DNA of 21,192 nt from JBKECP01 sp047974765 (GCA_047974765.1 JBKECP010000035.1:1-21192); one strand, 5' to 3'; counted from the first letter of the stretch, positions 13,756 through 21,192 are shown. Notes: a model not told the origin generated them from the letters alone. Translations and numbers: made by a program.

Positions 13756-13785
13756 GTGGCGGGTGTTCTGCCCGCCACATTATTT
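13756..13785 (+). terminator. Probable terminator after the secreted-protein gene
   Basis: GTGGCGGG (13756-13763) pairs perfectly with CCCGCCAC (13771-13778) around a 7-base loop, 12 bases after the stop codon, followed by ATTATTT. The stem is strong; the T-run is imperfect. Confidence 0.6.
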
Positions 13786-13940
13786 GATATGCCGTCTGTG
13801 GTAGTTTGCCATCGTCATATTTTTTCAAGGCGGCCAATTTCCCTGATTTTAACTCATCAACCTACATTGATAAGTAAAAAATGACTTAATAAGTTGGAGA
13901 TCCTGGTTTTTGTGTGCTGACTGGACTTGTTGAAAGATTG

Positions 13941-13952
13941 AATGCCTGTCCC
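13941..13952 (-). repeat. Inverted third copy of the GGGACAGGCATT repeat
   Basis: AATGCCTGTCCC is the exact reverse complement of the core found twice near 11185-11226. It lies in the spacer between the secreted-protein gene and yiiM, so the three copies bracket the RAYT, the IS and the secreted-protein gene. I see nothing else in this spacer beyond the terminator. Confidence 0.6.
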
Positions 13953-14026
13953 TTCTGCTCTTCCACTTGGTCTTTCCACTGCTGCCTTCGGCTGTGTTCC
14001 ATCTATTCAATTCGCCCCTTTATTTT

Positions 14027-14731
14027 TCAGGGACCGTCAAGGCGCCTGCACCAGTCCTCAACTTTGCCGCTATTTAGCCGCTGCTCAATGGTCTCGCGCC
14101 AGCGTGGCTCTAACGGTATGTCCAGCAGGGCGCTGAGTTCCCTGCGGTCAATGATGTGGGCAAACATGGATGTCATGATGCGTGCCAGCGGCCACTCAGG
14201 CCAGGGCCGTGCCAGTAGCTCGATACAGTCGCCGGTTTGCAGCTCCCCGGCACGCAATATCCTGAAGTACCAGCCGGTGCGCAGTGTGTATTGAACCCTC
14301 CGTGACATATCGCTTAATTCAAAGCGGTCGTTCAGCTTCCAGCAAGGCTGGCGGCCCTGAGAAATTTCCAGCTCAACACTGCCGATGCGAATGTGGTCGT
14401 TGATGCAGAGTCTGTGTTCGTTGACACCCCGGGTGCTGAGGTTTTCGCCAAAGGCGCCAGCGTACGCCAGCACTGGAAGTGGGCCGAGTTCCCTGCGCCA
14501 CAGTCGATAATGTTCCCCGGGGTAGGCGTGTACGGCTTTTTCAAGGCCACCGTGATAGCGCATATCGCCCTGTTCATCACCGTCCAGACCGAGAGAGCCA
14601 ACACTGACAGCTCCAGTGACGGGCTGTTTGGCGATGGCACTATAACTGTCGGGGCGGGTATAGGGCTGTGCCTGTCCTCGCAGCACTTCGGCAATATGTC
14701 CGATGATTTGGCCAGTTGTTTGTCTGTTCAT
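14027..14731 (-). CDS. yiiM: MOSC-domain protein, YiiM-like
   Basis: 234 residues matching the YiiM family along its length: LGLDGDEQGDMRYHGG, AVHAYPGEHY, GAFGENLSTRGV, the putative molybdenum-cofactor Cys130 in SQGRQPCWKLN, and the C-terminal 3-alpha domain ending KVEDWCRRLDGP. YiiM proteins are molybdoenzymes that reduce N-hydroxylated compounds such as 6-N-hydroxylaminopurine. The start ATG 14731 fits the family length; an upstream GTG at 14767 would add 12 polar residues, and neither has a good SD. It is divergent from hisB with about 220 bases between. Confidence 0.9.
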   Translation of the reverse strand: MNRQTTGQIIGHIAEVLRGQAQPYTRPDSYSAIAKQPVTGAVSVGSLGLDGDEQGDMRYHGGLEKAVHAYPGEHYRLWRRELGPLPVLAYAGAFGENLSTRGVNEHRLCINDHIRIGSVELEISQGRQPCWKLNDRFELSDMSRRVQYTLRTGWYFRILRAGELQTGDCIELLARPWPEWPLARIMTSMFAHIIDRRELSALLDIPLEPRWRETIEQRLNSGKVEDWCRRLDGP

Positions 14732-14893
14732 ATTGTCGTCACTGCTGTTGCTATGATGATTTATCACTTGTATCTGTCGCCGCCAGTATTTCGTTCAGTC
14801 TCTGTTTCGCTATTTGTTTGCGAGTCAGAGTGGTGGGTCAGCTATCTGTACGCCAGTCTGGTTGATTACAGCGCTGTTCGCCAGGGTGGCATT

Positions 14894-14902
14894 TGCTATA
14901 AT
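14894..14902 (+). promoter_or_regulatory. hisB: Extended -10 promoter of the hisBHAF operon
   Basis: TGC-TATAAT: a perfect -10 hexamer (14897-14902) with the extended TG at 14894-14895. No good -35 is present at 16-18 bases, as is common for extended -10 promoters. Transcription would begin near 14909, giving a leader of about 43 bases to hisB. Confidence 0.7.
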
Positions 14903-14952
14903 CGCCCACCTTTTTGGTGACAGGTCGCCGTTTTGGCGGAATTGGAGAAGCT

Positions 14953-15561
14953 ATGACTGTGACAGCCACGGCTGAACGCAAGGCCAGTGTGAGCCGCGAC
15001 ACGCTGGAGACGCAGATCAGCGTGAGTGTGAACCTGGATGGCAACGGGCAGGGTACCTTCGATACTGGTGTGCCCTTTCTGGAGCATATGATGGATCAGA
15101 TTGCCCGCCACGGTATGATTGATCTGGAGGTCAAAGCCAAAGGCGATACCCATATCGATGATCACCACACGGTGGAAGATATCGGTATCACGCTTGGTCA
15201 GGCAGTGGCCGAAGCGGTTGGCGACAAAAAGGGCATTCTGCGCTATGGCCACGCCTATGTGCCACTGGACGAAGCGCTGTCACGGGTAGTGGTTGATTTT
15301 TCCGGCCGCCCCGGTCTTGAGTACCATGTGCCCTTTACCCGCGCCGCCATCGGTGCCTTTGATGTCGATCTGTTCAGCGAGTTCTTCCACGGCTTCGTCA
15401 ACCACGCCCGGGTAACCCTGCACATCGACAACCTGCGTGGCGACAACAGCCACCATCAGGCGGAGACAGTGTTCAAGGCCTTTGGTCGCGCTCTGCGCAT
15501 GGCACTGAGTGCCGATCCGGCGATGGTCGGTGTCACCCCCTCCACCAAGGGAGTGCTGTAA
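14953..15561 (+). CDS. hisB: Imidazoleglycerol-phosphate dehydratase HisB
   Basis: 202 residues, the usual size of the monofunctional enzyme (no phosphatase domain). It dehydrates imidazole-glycerol phosphate to imidazole-acetol phosphate in histidine synthesis. Seen: FDTGVPFLEHMMDQIARHG, the metal-binding DDHHTVED (69-76) and its second copy NSHHQAE (165-171). The start at ATG 14953 is set by GGAG 5 bases upstream and family alignment; the frame opens 39 bases earlier. It is first in the hisBHAF operon, 4 bases before hisH. Confidence 0.97.
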   Translation: MTVTATAERKASVSRDTLETQISVSVNLDGNGQGTFDTGVPFLEHMMDQIARHGMIDLEVKAKGDTHIDDHHTVEDIGITLGQAVAEAVGDKKGILRYGHAYVPLDEALSRVVVDFSGRPGLEYHVPFTRAAIGAFDVDLFSEFFHGFVNHARVTLHIDNLRGDNSHHQAETVFKAFGRALRMALSADPAMVGVTPSTKGVL

Positions 15562-15565
15562 GTCG

Positions 15566-16225
15566 ATGGCGCAGCGGGTCGCCGTTATCGACTACGGCAT
15601 GGGCAATCTGCACTCGGTGGCCAGTGCGCTGACCCATGTTGGTGCCGGTGAGGTTCGCGTCAGCTGTGATCCGGCCGAGATCAGCGCCGCCGACCGGGTG
15701 GTCTTTCCGGGCGTAGGCGCCATCCGCGATTGCATGGCCGAAATCCGTCGTTTGCAGTGCGATGTGCTGATCGCCAGCGCCCTGCGCGAGCAACGCAAGC
15801 CAGTATTGGCTATCTGCGTGGGCATGCAGGCGCTGATGACCCACTCCGAGGAAAACGGCGGTGTCGACTGCCTCGATATTATCCCCGGTCAGGTGCGCCA
15901 CTTTGGCAGTGCTGTTGCCAATGGGCAGGATGCCGCCGCCGAGCGCTTAAAAGTGCCACACATGGGTTGGAATGAGGTCAGGCAGAGCGCAAGCCATCCC
16001 ATGTGGCAGGGCATCGCCAACCATACCCGCTTTTATTTTGTGCACAGCTATTATGTGCAGGCTCAGCAGCGCAGCCTGCAAGCCGGTGCTCTGCACTACG
16101 GGGTGGAGGCCGATGCCGCCATCGCCAGCGACAACCTGTTTGCGGTGCAGTTTCACCCGGAAAAAAGCCATACCGCCGGTCTGCAGCTGTTACGTAACTT
16201 TCTGGAGTGGACTCCCCAATGCTGA
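15566..16225 (+). CDS. hisH: Imidazole glycerol phosphate synthase glutaminase subunit HisH
   Basis: 219-residue class I glutamine amidotransferase. The catalytic triad is visible: Cys84 in LAICVGMQ, His197 and Glu199 in FHPEKSH. VIDYGMGNLHSV at the N-terminus is diagnostic. It supplies ammonia to HisF. The start ATG 15566 is 4 bases after the hisB stop, with GGGAG at the end of hisB as SD. The end overlaps hisA by 7 bases (ATGCTGA), indicating tight coupling. Confidence 0.96.
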   Translation: MAQRVAVIDYGMGNLHSVASALTHVGAGEVRVSCDPAEISAADRVVFPGVGAIRDCMAEIRRLQCDVLIASALREQRKPVLAICVGMQALMTHSEENGGVDCLDIIPGQVRHFGSAVANGQDAAAERLKVPHMGWNEVRQSASHPMWQGIANHTRFYFVHSYYVQAQQRSLQAGALHYGVEADAAIASDNLFAVQFHPEKSHTAGLQLLRNFLEWTPQC

Positions 16226-16965
16226 TTATCCCCGCTATCGACCTCAAAGACGGCCAGTGCGTGCGCCTGCGCCAGGGCCTGATGGATGACCCCACGGTTT
16301 TTTCCGACGAGCCGGTGGCCGTCGCCACCCGTTGGGTAGAGGCGGGCTGCCGCCGCTTGCATCTGGTAGATCTCAACGGCGCCTTCGCTGGTGAACCGGT
16401 CAATGGCGAGGTCGTTACCGCCATCGCCGCCGCCTACCCGCAACTGCCGATACAGATCGGCGGTGGCATCCGCGATCTGGCAACCATCGAACACTACGTT
16501 AAAGCGGGGGTCAGCTACATCATCATCGGCACCAAAGCAGTCAAGGAGCCTGCCTTTGTTGGCGAGGCCTGCCACGCCTTTCCGGGTAAGGTCATCGTTG
16601 GCCTGGATGCCAAAGACGGGCTGGTGGCCACCGACGGCTGGGCTGAAGTGTCTATAATAAAGGCCACAGAGCTGGCCAGGCAATTTGAGAGTGACGGTGT
16701 ATCCGCCATTGTCTACACCGACATCGCCCGCGACGGGATGATGCAGGGTGTGAATGTGGAGGCCACCGTGGCCGTGGCGCGGGCTGCCAGTATCCCGGTG
16801 ATCGCCTCCGGCGGCATCACCAATATGGACGATATCCGCGCCCTGCGCGCAGTTGCCCACAAAGGTATCTGCGGTGCCATTACCGGTCGCGCCATCTATG
16901 AGGGAACGCTGGACGTGGCCGAGGCACAGCGTTTTTGTGACCAAAGCCGTGAGCAGGAGGCCTGA
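16219..16965 (+). CDS. hisA: Phosphoribosylformimino-AICAR phosphate isomerase HisA
   Basis: 248-residue (beta/alpha)8 barrel that performs the Amadori rearrangement of ProFAR to PRFAR. It has the catalytic Asp8 in PAIDLKDGQ and Asp130 in VGLDAKDG, plus phosphate-binding GGGIRDL and ASGGI segments. The start ATG 16219 overlaps the hisH stop. An in-frame GTG at 16207 is less likely because the family begins right at MLIIPAIDL. One base separates its stop from the hisF start. Confidence 0.97.
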   Translation: MLIIPAIDLKDGQCVRLRQGLMDDPTVFSDEPVAVATRWVEAGCRRLHLVDLNGAFAGEPVNGEVVTAIAAAYPQLPIQIGGGIRDLATIEHYVKAGVSYIIIGTKAVKEPAFVGEACHAFPGKVIVGLDAKDGLVATDGWAEVSIIKATELARQFESDGVSAIVYTDIARDGMMQGVNVEATVAVARAASIPVIASGGITNMDDIRALRAVAHKGICGAITGRAIYEGTLDVAEAQRFCDQSREQEA

Positions 16966-16966
16966 G

Positions 16967-17740
16967 GTGGGCCTGGCCAAGCGTATCATTCCCTGCCTGG
17001 ACGTGGACAATGGCCGGGTGGTCAAAGGCGTTAATTTTGTCGGTATCCGCGATGCCGGTGATCCGGTCGAAATCGCCCGTCGCTACAATGAGCAGGGTGC
17101 TGATGAAATTACCTTCCTCGATATCACCGCCAGCCATGAGGGGCGCGACACTACTGTACACACTGTCGAGCAGATTGCCGAACAGGTATTTATTCCGCTC
17201 ACCGTTGGTGGGGGCATTCGCTCACTCGAGGACATCCGCATCATGCTCAACGCCGGAGCCGACAAGGTCAGCATCAATACTGCCGCCATCCATGAGCCGG
17301 AACTGGTGCGCCGCGCCTCCGGGCGCTTCGGTGCCCAGTGCATTGTGGTTGCCATTGACGCCAAGCAGGTTGACGATGTAGACGGCGCACCGCGCTGGGA
17401 AATCTTCACCCACGGCGGTCGCAGGCCAACCGGCATCGATGCCGTTGCCTGGGCCGTTAAAATGGCTGAGCTTGGCGCCGGTGAGATCCTGCTCACCAGC
17501 ATGGACCGTGACGGCACCAAAAATGGCTTTGAACTGGGTGTCACTGACGCCATTACCCGTGCTGTGAATATTCCGGTGATCGCCTCCGGCGGCGTTGGCA
17601 ATCTCGACCATCTGGTCGAGGGCATCACCAAAGGCGGCGCCGATGCCGTTCTTGCCGCCAGTATCTTCCACTTCGGTGAGTATAGTATTCCTCAGGCCAA
17701 GGCCTACATGGCCGAGCGCGGCATTGAGGTGAGACTTTAA
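16967..17740 (+). CDS. hisF: Imidazole glycerol phosphate synthase cyclase subunit HisF
   Basis: 257-residue (beta/alpha)8 barrel, partner of HisH; it uses ammonia to convert PRFAR to imidazole-glycerol phosphate and AICAR. It has catalytic Asp12 in CLDVDNGRVVKG and Asp131 in VVAIDAKQV, with GGGIRSL and ASGGVGN phosphate loops. The start is GTG 16967, decided by a perfect AGGAGG (16955-16960) 6 bases upstream and by family alignment; no ATG is available nearby. It is last in the operon; no strong terminator follows (only ATGATAG/CTATCAT near 17754-17777 without a T-run). Confidence 0.97.
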   Translation: MGLAKRIIPCLDVDNGRVVKGVNFVGIRDAGDPVEIARRYNEQGADEITFLDITASHEGRDTTVHTVEQIAEQVFIPLTVGGGIRSLEDIRIMLNAGADKVSINTAAIHEPELVRRASGRFGAQCIVVAIDAKQVDDVDGAPRWEIFTHGGRRPTGIDAVAWAVKMAELGAGEILLTSMDRDGTKNGFELGVTDAITRAVNIPVIASGGVGNLDHLVEGITKGGADAVLAASIFHFGEYSIPQAKAYMAERGIEVRL

Positions 17741-18025
17741 TAGGTAATGATAGAAAATAATAAAAACCACTATCATCAAATAGCTTCTGTAAATTTTTGA
17801 TGAAAAATAAAGAAATCTGTAATAGTTTTGTATCAATAATAAAAAAACATGACGTAACGCTATAAAAGCCCTGGATAAATTCTGTTACTGCTATATTTGG
17901 TATGACATGGCTATATACTGCCCTGAAAACATCTGTGTATTTAATTTTAGAAAGATTAAAGGTGTTTTATAGGCCAAATTGTTTTTTTGGCTGTATAAAT
18001 CAAAAGTGCAGAAAGGTAGGGAGCA

Positions 18026-19705
18026 ATGAAAAACAAATTCAGCGTCAGTTTGAGGCGCGGTGTTGCGCTGTTTATATCTGTGGTTGCGGCTGGCCTTTTT
18101 TTGAATACTGATGCCAGGGCGGCCTGTACACTAACGGGAGCCACAGCAAATTGTACGGGCAATATGTCAGCTGATGTGCCAGTGCGGTACAGGGCAAATA
18201 TTGCTCCTGGCGTAACAACCATTAATCTGGATTCAATTAATGCAACTACAACAGGTGTTTCCAATCATTTTGAACTGCGCAATGACGGGGCGGGTCTGAC
18301 GCATAATCTTGCTGTTAATTTCAGTTCGGGAACGCTAACAACGACAACACCCGGGGCCAATCTGCTGCACACTCGCAATTCAGGTTATGGTGAAAATAAT
18401 ATTACGGTAGCGGCTTTATTGACAGGTGGTGGTATTCGTCACCAGATGAATCTGCCAGATAATAACTCGGCCGGTCTTGTTGAAGTAACGGCTGCGGGCA
18501 TTGTTGACAGCATGCGCACGGGTATCTGGGTTCGAGATCAGTCTATAGGGCCAAGCACTATTAACGTGAATGGTCGTGTTTTATCGGAAACGTCCAGGGC
18601 GATTCATCTGTCCAATAATAATGTCAGCGATACTACGTTGACGCAGGTAAATATTGCTGCTGCCGGTGTGGTAAGCAGTAATAATCAGGGTGTGTATGTT
18701 GGTAATCGAGGGGGTGGTCCTGTTCAGGTTGTGGTGGCTGGCTCTGTTCAGGGCGGAGTGGAAGGTTATCCCGACAATGTCTTTTCAGATTATTCTGCGG
18801 GCGTGGTGATGGATGCGTCTGCAGGTGATGCAACACTTGTCATCCAATCTTCAGGTTCAGTAAGCAGTATCAATGATTTGGCAGTAGTTGATAACAGATT
18901 TAGTGCCGGTAGCGCAGGTGGTGTCACCTTTATTGAAAATGCTGGTGAGATAACCGGCTATTTGCTGTTGGGTGAAAATGATACTGCGCAGGCCAATAGC
19001 GATATCCTGAATAATACAGGCAGCCTGTTGTTGAGAGATTTTTCCGATGATGACCACAACGGTGTTCGTGAAACAGAAAATACGGCACTGATAGATTTTG
19101 GTGATGGCATCGATAGTTTTTCAAATAGTGGTGACCTTATTCTGGCACATGTGATCAGTGCGACAACACCGGGTATTGAGGCTGGAGAGCTTGTCAATCT
19201 GGAGCGTTTTGATGCTGGAGGTGTGATAAGTCTGTGTGATACTGACGGTGGTGGCAGTGTTGCAGTGGCTGGCGATACATTGTTTATTAGTGGAACGACA
19301 ACGACTGATTCAGCGCGGTTGTGCCTGGATGTTCAATTGGGAGATGAGAATAGCCCGGCCGATGTGTTGACGCTGGAAGATGTAACAACAGGTACTGGTC
19401 CTATTTTGCTGGATATCACCAATGCCTCTGGTACAGGGGCGCTGACTTCCGGCAATGGCATATTGGTGGTTAGAATCAGTGGCAGTTCACCTGCTGATGC
19501 TTTCGGTATGGTGCCCGTAACTGTAAATGGCTTTGTCTATAATCTGGTGCAGGCTGATGGCCAGAACTGGTACCTGCAAAATCATCAACAGATGCCTGCT
19601 TATCAAAATAGCAATGCAGAATCGATACCGGTGCTACCATTGCCAATTTATATGCTTCTTGTAATTTTGCTGGCTATGGTTGGGGTTCGCCGTTTGCAGA
19701 TCTGA
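18026..19705 (+). CDS. Secreted beta-rich surface protein with C-terminal sorting-like tail, 559 aa
   Basis: Signal peptide of about 32 residues (two Arg, hydrophobic core, cleavage after ARA). The mature start ACTLTGATANCTGN resembles autotransporter passenger N-termini, and the body is rich in Gly, Ser, Thr, Asn and Val with short repeated strands (for example VNVNGRV, VQVVVAGSVQGG, ENAGEITGYLLLGEND), as in beta-helix passengers. There is no outer-membrane barrel: the protein ends IPVLPLPIYMLLVILLAMVG followed by Arg-Arg, i.e. a Pro-rich motif, one membrane helix and a basic end, like IPTL-CTERM or other exosortase/rhombosortase-type sorting signals. Asp/Asn-rich patches (FSDDDHNGVRE) may bind calcium. 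SD AGGGAG and AAGG lie just upstream. An AT-rich 285-base spacer precedes it. Specific function unknown. Confidence 0.82.
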   Translation: MKNKFSVSLRRGVALFISVVAAGLFLNTDARAACTLTGATANCTGNMSADVPVRYRANIAPGVTTINLDSINATTTGVSNHFELRNDGAGLTHNLAVNFSSGTLTTTTPGANLLHTRNSGYGENNITVAALLTGGGIRHQMNLPDNNSAGLVEVTAAGIVDSMRTGIWVRDQSIGPSTINVNGRVLSETSRAIHLSNNNVSDTTLTQVNIAAAGVVSSNNQGVYVGNRGGGPVQVVVAGSVQGGVEGYPDNVFSDYSAGVVMDASAGDATLVIQSSGSVSSINDLAVVDNRFSAGSAGGVTFIENAGEITGYLLLGENDTAQANSDILNNTGSLLLRDFSDDDHNGVRETENTALIDFGDGIDSFSNSGDLILAHVISATTPGIEAGELVNLERFDAGGVISLCDTDGGGSVAVAGDTLFISGTTTTDSARLCLDVQLGDENSPADVLTLEDVTTGTGPILLDITNASGTGALTSGNGILVVRISGSSPADAFGMVPVTVNGFVYNLVQADGQNWYLQNHQQMPAYQNSNAESIPVLPLPIYMLLVILLAMVGVRRLQI

Positions 19706-19722
19706 AGTTTTTAATATGAATC

Positions 19723-19742
19723 GCTGTTATTGAAATAACAGC
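19723..19742 (+). terminator. Hairpin after the surface-protein gene
   Basis: GCTGTTAT (19723-19730) and ATAACAGC (19735-19742) form a perfect 8-bp stem with loop TGAA, 17 bases after the stop codon. No T-run follows, so it may protect the mRNA 3' end or terminate only weakly. Confidence 0.4.
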
Positions 19743-19821
19743 ATCTGGAATGATCTTGAGGTTGACACTTACTACGGTGCTTTAGCTTATAAATATAAAT
19801 ATTGCCAAGCTATTTTGAAAA

Positions 19822-20064
19822 ATGGAGCATGCCGGACTTGGCCGGATTGGCTGTGATTTTGTCATTGACGACCTGGCTCTCGACAATGGTGATCCTGCCT
19901 GAATTGCAAATGGTGCTCTCGTTGGCACCGCAGACAACGGTCTGGTTGATCAATGCTGTAGCACTGATTATATTAATGCCGAGATGGTTATTGCAGCGCG
20001 TCGGATGTTGTTTATACGACGAGGTTTGTCTGAGGCTGAAAATATTGCCGGAGGAAAGCGTTAA
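19822..20064 (+). pseudogene. Possible decayed gene fragment with in-frame TGA
   Basis: Read from ATG 19822, this frame gives codons that mostly begin with G, a composition typical of real genes, encoding HAGLGRIGCDFVIDDLALDN. It meets TGA at 19900-19902 and then continues in the same style (ANGALVGTADNGLVDQ) to TAA at 20062-20064. This could be a broken small gene or the remnant of a larger one. Another frame (TTG 19802 to 20104, 100 codons) is open without interruption and would encode a two-membrane-helix protein, but its only starts are a TTG without SD or an ATG (19829) with the SD too close. Only one reading can be real and neither is secure. No family is recognised. Confidence 0.3.
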
Positions 20065-20183
20065 TCCTAGAATCCGCAGCTGGACGTGCCCAATGGTACT
20101 GTAATTGGTGTGTCAGGCAAGGCGGAGCAGCGCCGCCAGAGCAGGTATACAGCCAATACTTCCAGTAGATGTTCAAGTTCAGA

Positions 20184-20221
20184 TAAAAGAGACAACAGCG
20201 GGCAAGAATTACCCGCTGTTG
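20184..20221 (-). terminator. Rho-independent terminator of the DUF805 gene
   Basis: On the minus strand CAACAGCGGG and CCCGCTGTTG (20193-20202 and 20212-20221) form a perfect 10-bp stem with a 9-base loop, followed by a T-rich run (TCTCTTTTATC). It begins 8 bases beyond the stop codon of the gene at 20230. Confidence 0.8.
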
Positions 20222-20229
20222 CAGTACTG

Positions 20230-20586
20230 TCAGGCGCTGGCGCCCTCCTTGGGATTCGGGCCGTACTGATTGTCGCCGGGAGTGCTGTCCTGAACTGTAA
20301 AAATCAGCAGCACGATAAAGCCTATTATTGGTACAAGGCATATTAGCAGCCACCAACCGCTGCGACCGATATCGTGCAAACGGCGAATAGAAACACCAAC
20401 AGTGGGAAGCAGAATAACCAGAAAATAAATCATGGCCAGAATACCGGGGCCACCAACAAGTCCTTCGATAAAGCCCAGCCCGAAAGAAATAATAAAATTA
20501 AATAAACTGAACATCCAGTATTCCTGGCGCCGCGCTCTGCCATCAAAAACTGCATATTGTTTGAGAACTGAAATATACCAATCCAT
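20230..20586 (-). CDS. DUF805 inner-membrane protein
   Basis: 118 residues, standard length for DUF805 (YhaH/YhaI-like). Family marks: FDGRARRQEYWMFSLFN near the N-terminus, three hydrophobic segments, and RRLHDIGRSGWWLL before the last one, then DSTPGDNQYGPNPK at the C-terminus. The role is not established; such genes are common single-gene units in proteobacteria. GGGGA about 6 bases before the ATG supports the start. It stands alone with its own terminator. Confidence 0.94.
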   Translation of the reverse strand: MDWYISVLKQYAVFDGRARRQEYWMFSLFNFIISFGLGFIEGLVGGPGILAMIYFLVILLPTVGVSIRRLHDIGRSGWWLLICLVPIIGFIVLLIFTVQDSTPGDNQYGPNPKEGASA

Positions 20587-20941
20587 GCTTTTCCCCTATT
20601 GCGAGTCCAGTGAGATAATAAATATTAATATTTGGATGAGGCCAGCCATCGAATGGCAGTTTGTGATGGATTACTGCTATTGAATAAGTAACATTATGGC
20701 CTTTTGAAAGGCAAAATACCTTTGCTGAGGACTTTTTAACAGTTTTGTTTTGTTTGGGCAATAATGGTTGAAAGGTATTTTATACTTGTCTTGGAAAGGT
20801 ATTTATGAATCTGGCGAAAAATTATACCAGTTAACTGGCAAACATTAAGTTTTAGTTTTGGCGTGAAACATTGTGGTCACAGATTATCAGGATGATTTTA
20901 ATTTTTTATACATACGCTGCTGTTTTTATATTGATATTTAA
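20587..20941. other. AT-rich non-coding spacer with a three-copy 10-bp repeat
   Basis: No convincing gene is seen in these 355 bases. AAATACCTTT at 20714-20723 is the reverse complement of AAAGGTATTT, which occurs at 20771-20780 and 20795-20804. The first two can pair as an 11-bp inverted repeat. The rest is AT-rich without recognisable boxes. The spacer separates the DUF805 gene from the IS5-like element and may hold the DUF805 promoter. Confidence 0.5.
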
Positions 20942-21016
20942 GGCACATCTGAATATTTGGCGAATATGACGAGGCTTTCGTTTTTCACATCAGATGTCCC
21001 AGCATTTTGCGCTGAT

Positions 21017-21038
21017 ACGGCTGTTTCTCAGCCGTTTT
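21017..21038. terminator. Hairpin with T-run inside the IS end
   Basis: ACGGCTG (21017-21023) and CAGCCGT (21029-21035) form a 7-bp stem with loop TTTCT, followed on the plus strand by TTT. It could stop outside transcription from entering the IS; on the minus strand it lies about 37 bases past the transposase stop. Confidence 0.5.
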
Positions 21039-21074
21039 CAGGCCAATCCATATATTTCAGGCGCAACTTCCCTG

Positions 21075-21192
21075 TCACGCCGCCTGTAATCTCAAGAGAT
21101 GTTTCTTTGCCATGACCAGATTCACCAGTGCGCAGGAGACGAACAGGTAATGGCCATTCTTCGCCAGACCCTTGTAGCGCACCTTGGTGAAC
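21075..21192 (-). CDS. IS5-family-like transposase, C-terminal fragment at the window edge
   Basis: 38 residues up to TGA (21077-21075) read KVRYKGLAKNGHYLFVSCA then LVNLVMAKKHLL. The pattern K-V-R-Y-(R/K)-G-L-A-K-N followed by a hydrophobic L-x-N-L-x-M-A-(R/K)-(R/K) helix is the hallmark C-terminus of IS5-family DDE transposases. The DDE residues lie outside the window, so activity cannot be judged. Confidence 0.85.
   Translation of the reverse strand, partial: FTKVRYKGLAKNGHYLFVSCALVNLVMAKKHLLRLQAA

Larger units (their letters stand above)
20942..21192 (-). mobile_element. End of an IS5-family-like insertion sequence (partial)
   Basis: The transposase C-terminus (21075-21192) and about 130 bases of non-coding end are present; the rest is beyond the window. 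The outer boundary is a guess near 20942, where AT-rich host sequence (TTTA) changes to GGCACATCTGAA. An inverted pair ACATCTGA (20945-20952) / TCAGATGT (20990-20997) lies just inside. The other terminal repeat is not visible, so the end cannot be confirmed. Confidence 0.6.

Overview
The window looks like a mid-GC gammaproteobacterial chromosome, probably of a marine or Pseudomonas/Cellvibrio-like relative. The evidence is a mutY-yggX pair close to a hisBHAF block (an arrangement I recall from Pseudomonas), a tRNA-Phe gene, a DUF805 protein, typical lipoboxes and Gram-negative Shine-Dalgarno sites. The species cannot be named from the sequence.

Layout. 1-735: three small unknown genes, one on the minus strand with an internal duplication and running off the left edge. 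808-3704: two paralogous lipoprotein genes whose C-terminal halves are repeats carrying spaced cysteine pairs; a perfect FNR/ANR-type box lies before the second. 3914-4074 (minus): tRNA-Phe(GAA) with a strong promoter and a terminator.

4083-9826: a hydroxyproline-catabolism locus. A minus-strand deaminase and epimerase (separated by a REP-like palindrome) face a plus-strand FAD-dependent D-amino-acid dehydrogenase and a GntR/FCD regulator that appears to carry two DNA-binding domains. Together these would convert trans-4-hydroxy-L-proline to alpha-ketoglutarate semialdehyde: epimerase, then dehydrogenase, then deaminase. The final semialdehyde dehydrogenase and a transporter are not in the window. 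Two palindromes of the form TTGTRYRCAA lie before the two transcription units and are candidate operators. Two unknown membrane-protein genes (6297-7324, minus) sit inside the locus.

9828-11179 (minus): yggX and mutY. 11185-13952: a mobile or repeat-rich zone. It holds a RAYT-type HUH transposase gene flanked by three copies of GGGACAGGCATT, then a compact IS200/IS605-like element whose transposase gene is broken by one TAA codon, then a secreted four-cysteine protein whose leader was apparently invaded by that IS. 14027-14731 (minus): a YiiM-like MOSC protein. 14953-17740: hisB-hisH-hisA-hisF, a tightly packed operon behind an extended -10 promoter.

18026-19705: a large secreted beta-rich protein resembling an autotransporter passenger but ending in a sorting-signal-like tail (Pro motif, membrane segment, Arg-Arg) with no beta-barrel. 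19802-20104: an ambiguous, possibly decayed coding stretch. 20230-20586 (minus): DUF805 membrane protein with its terminator. 20587-20941: AT-rich non-coding DNA with a three-copy 10-bp repeat. 20942-21192: the end of an IS5-family-like insertion sequence, with the transposase C-terminus on the minus strand.
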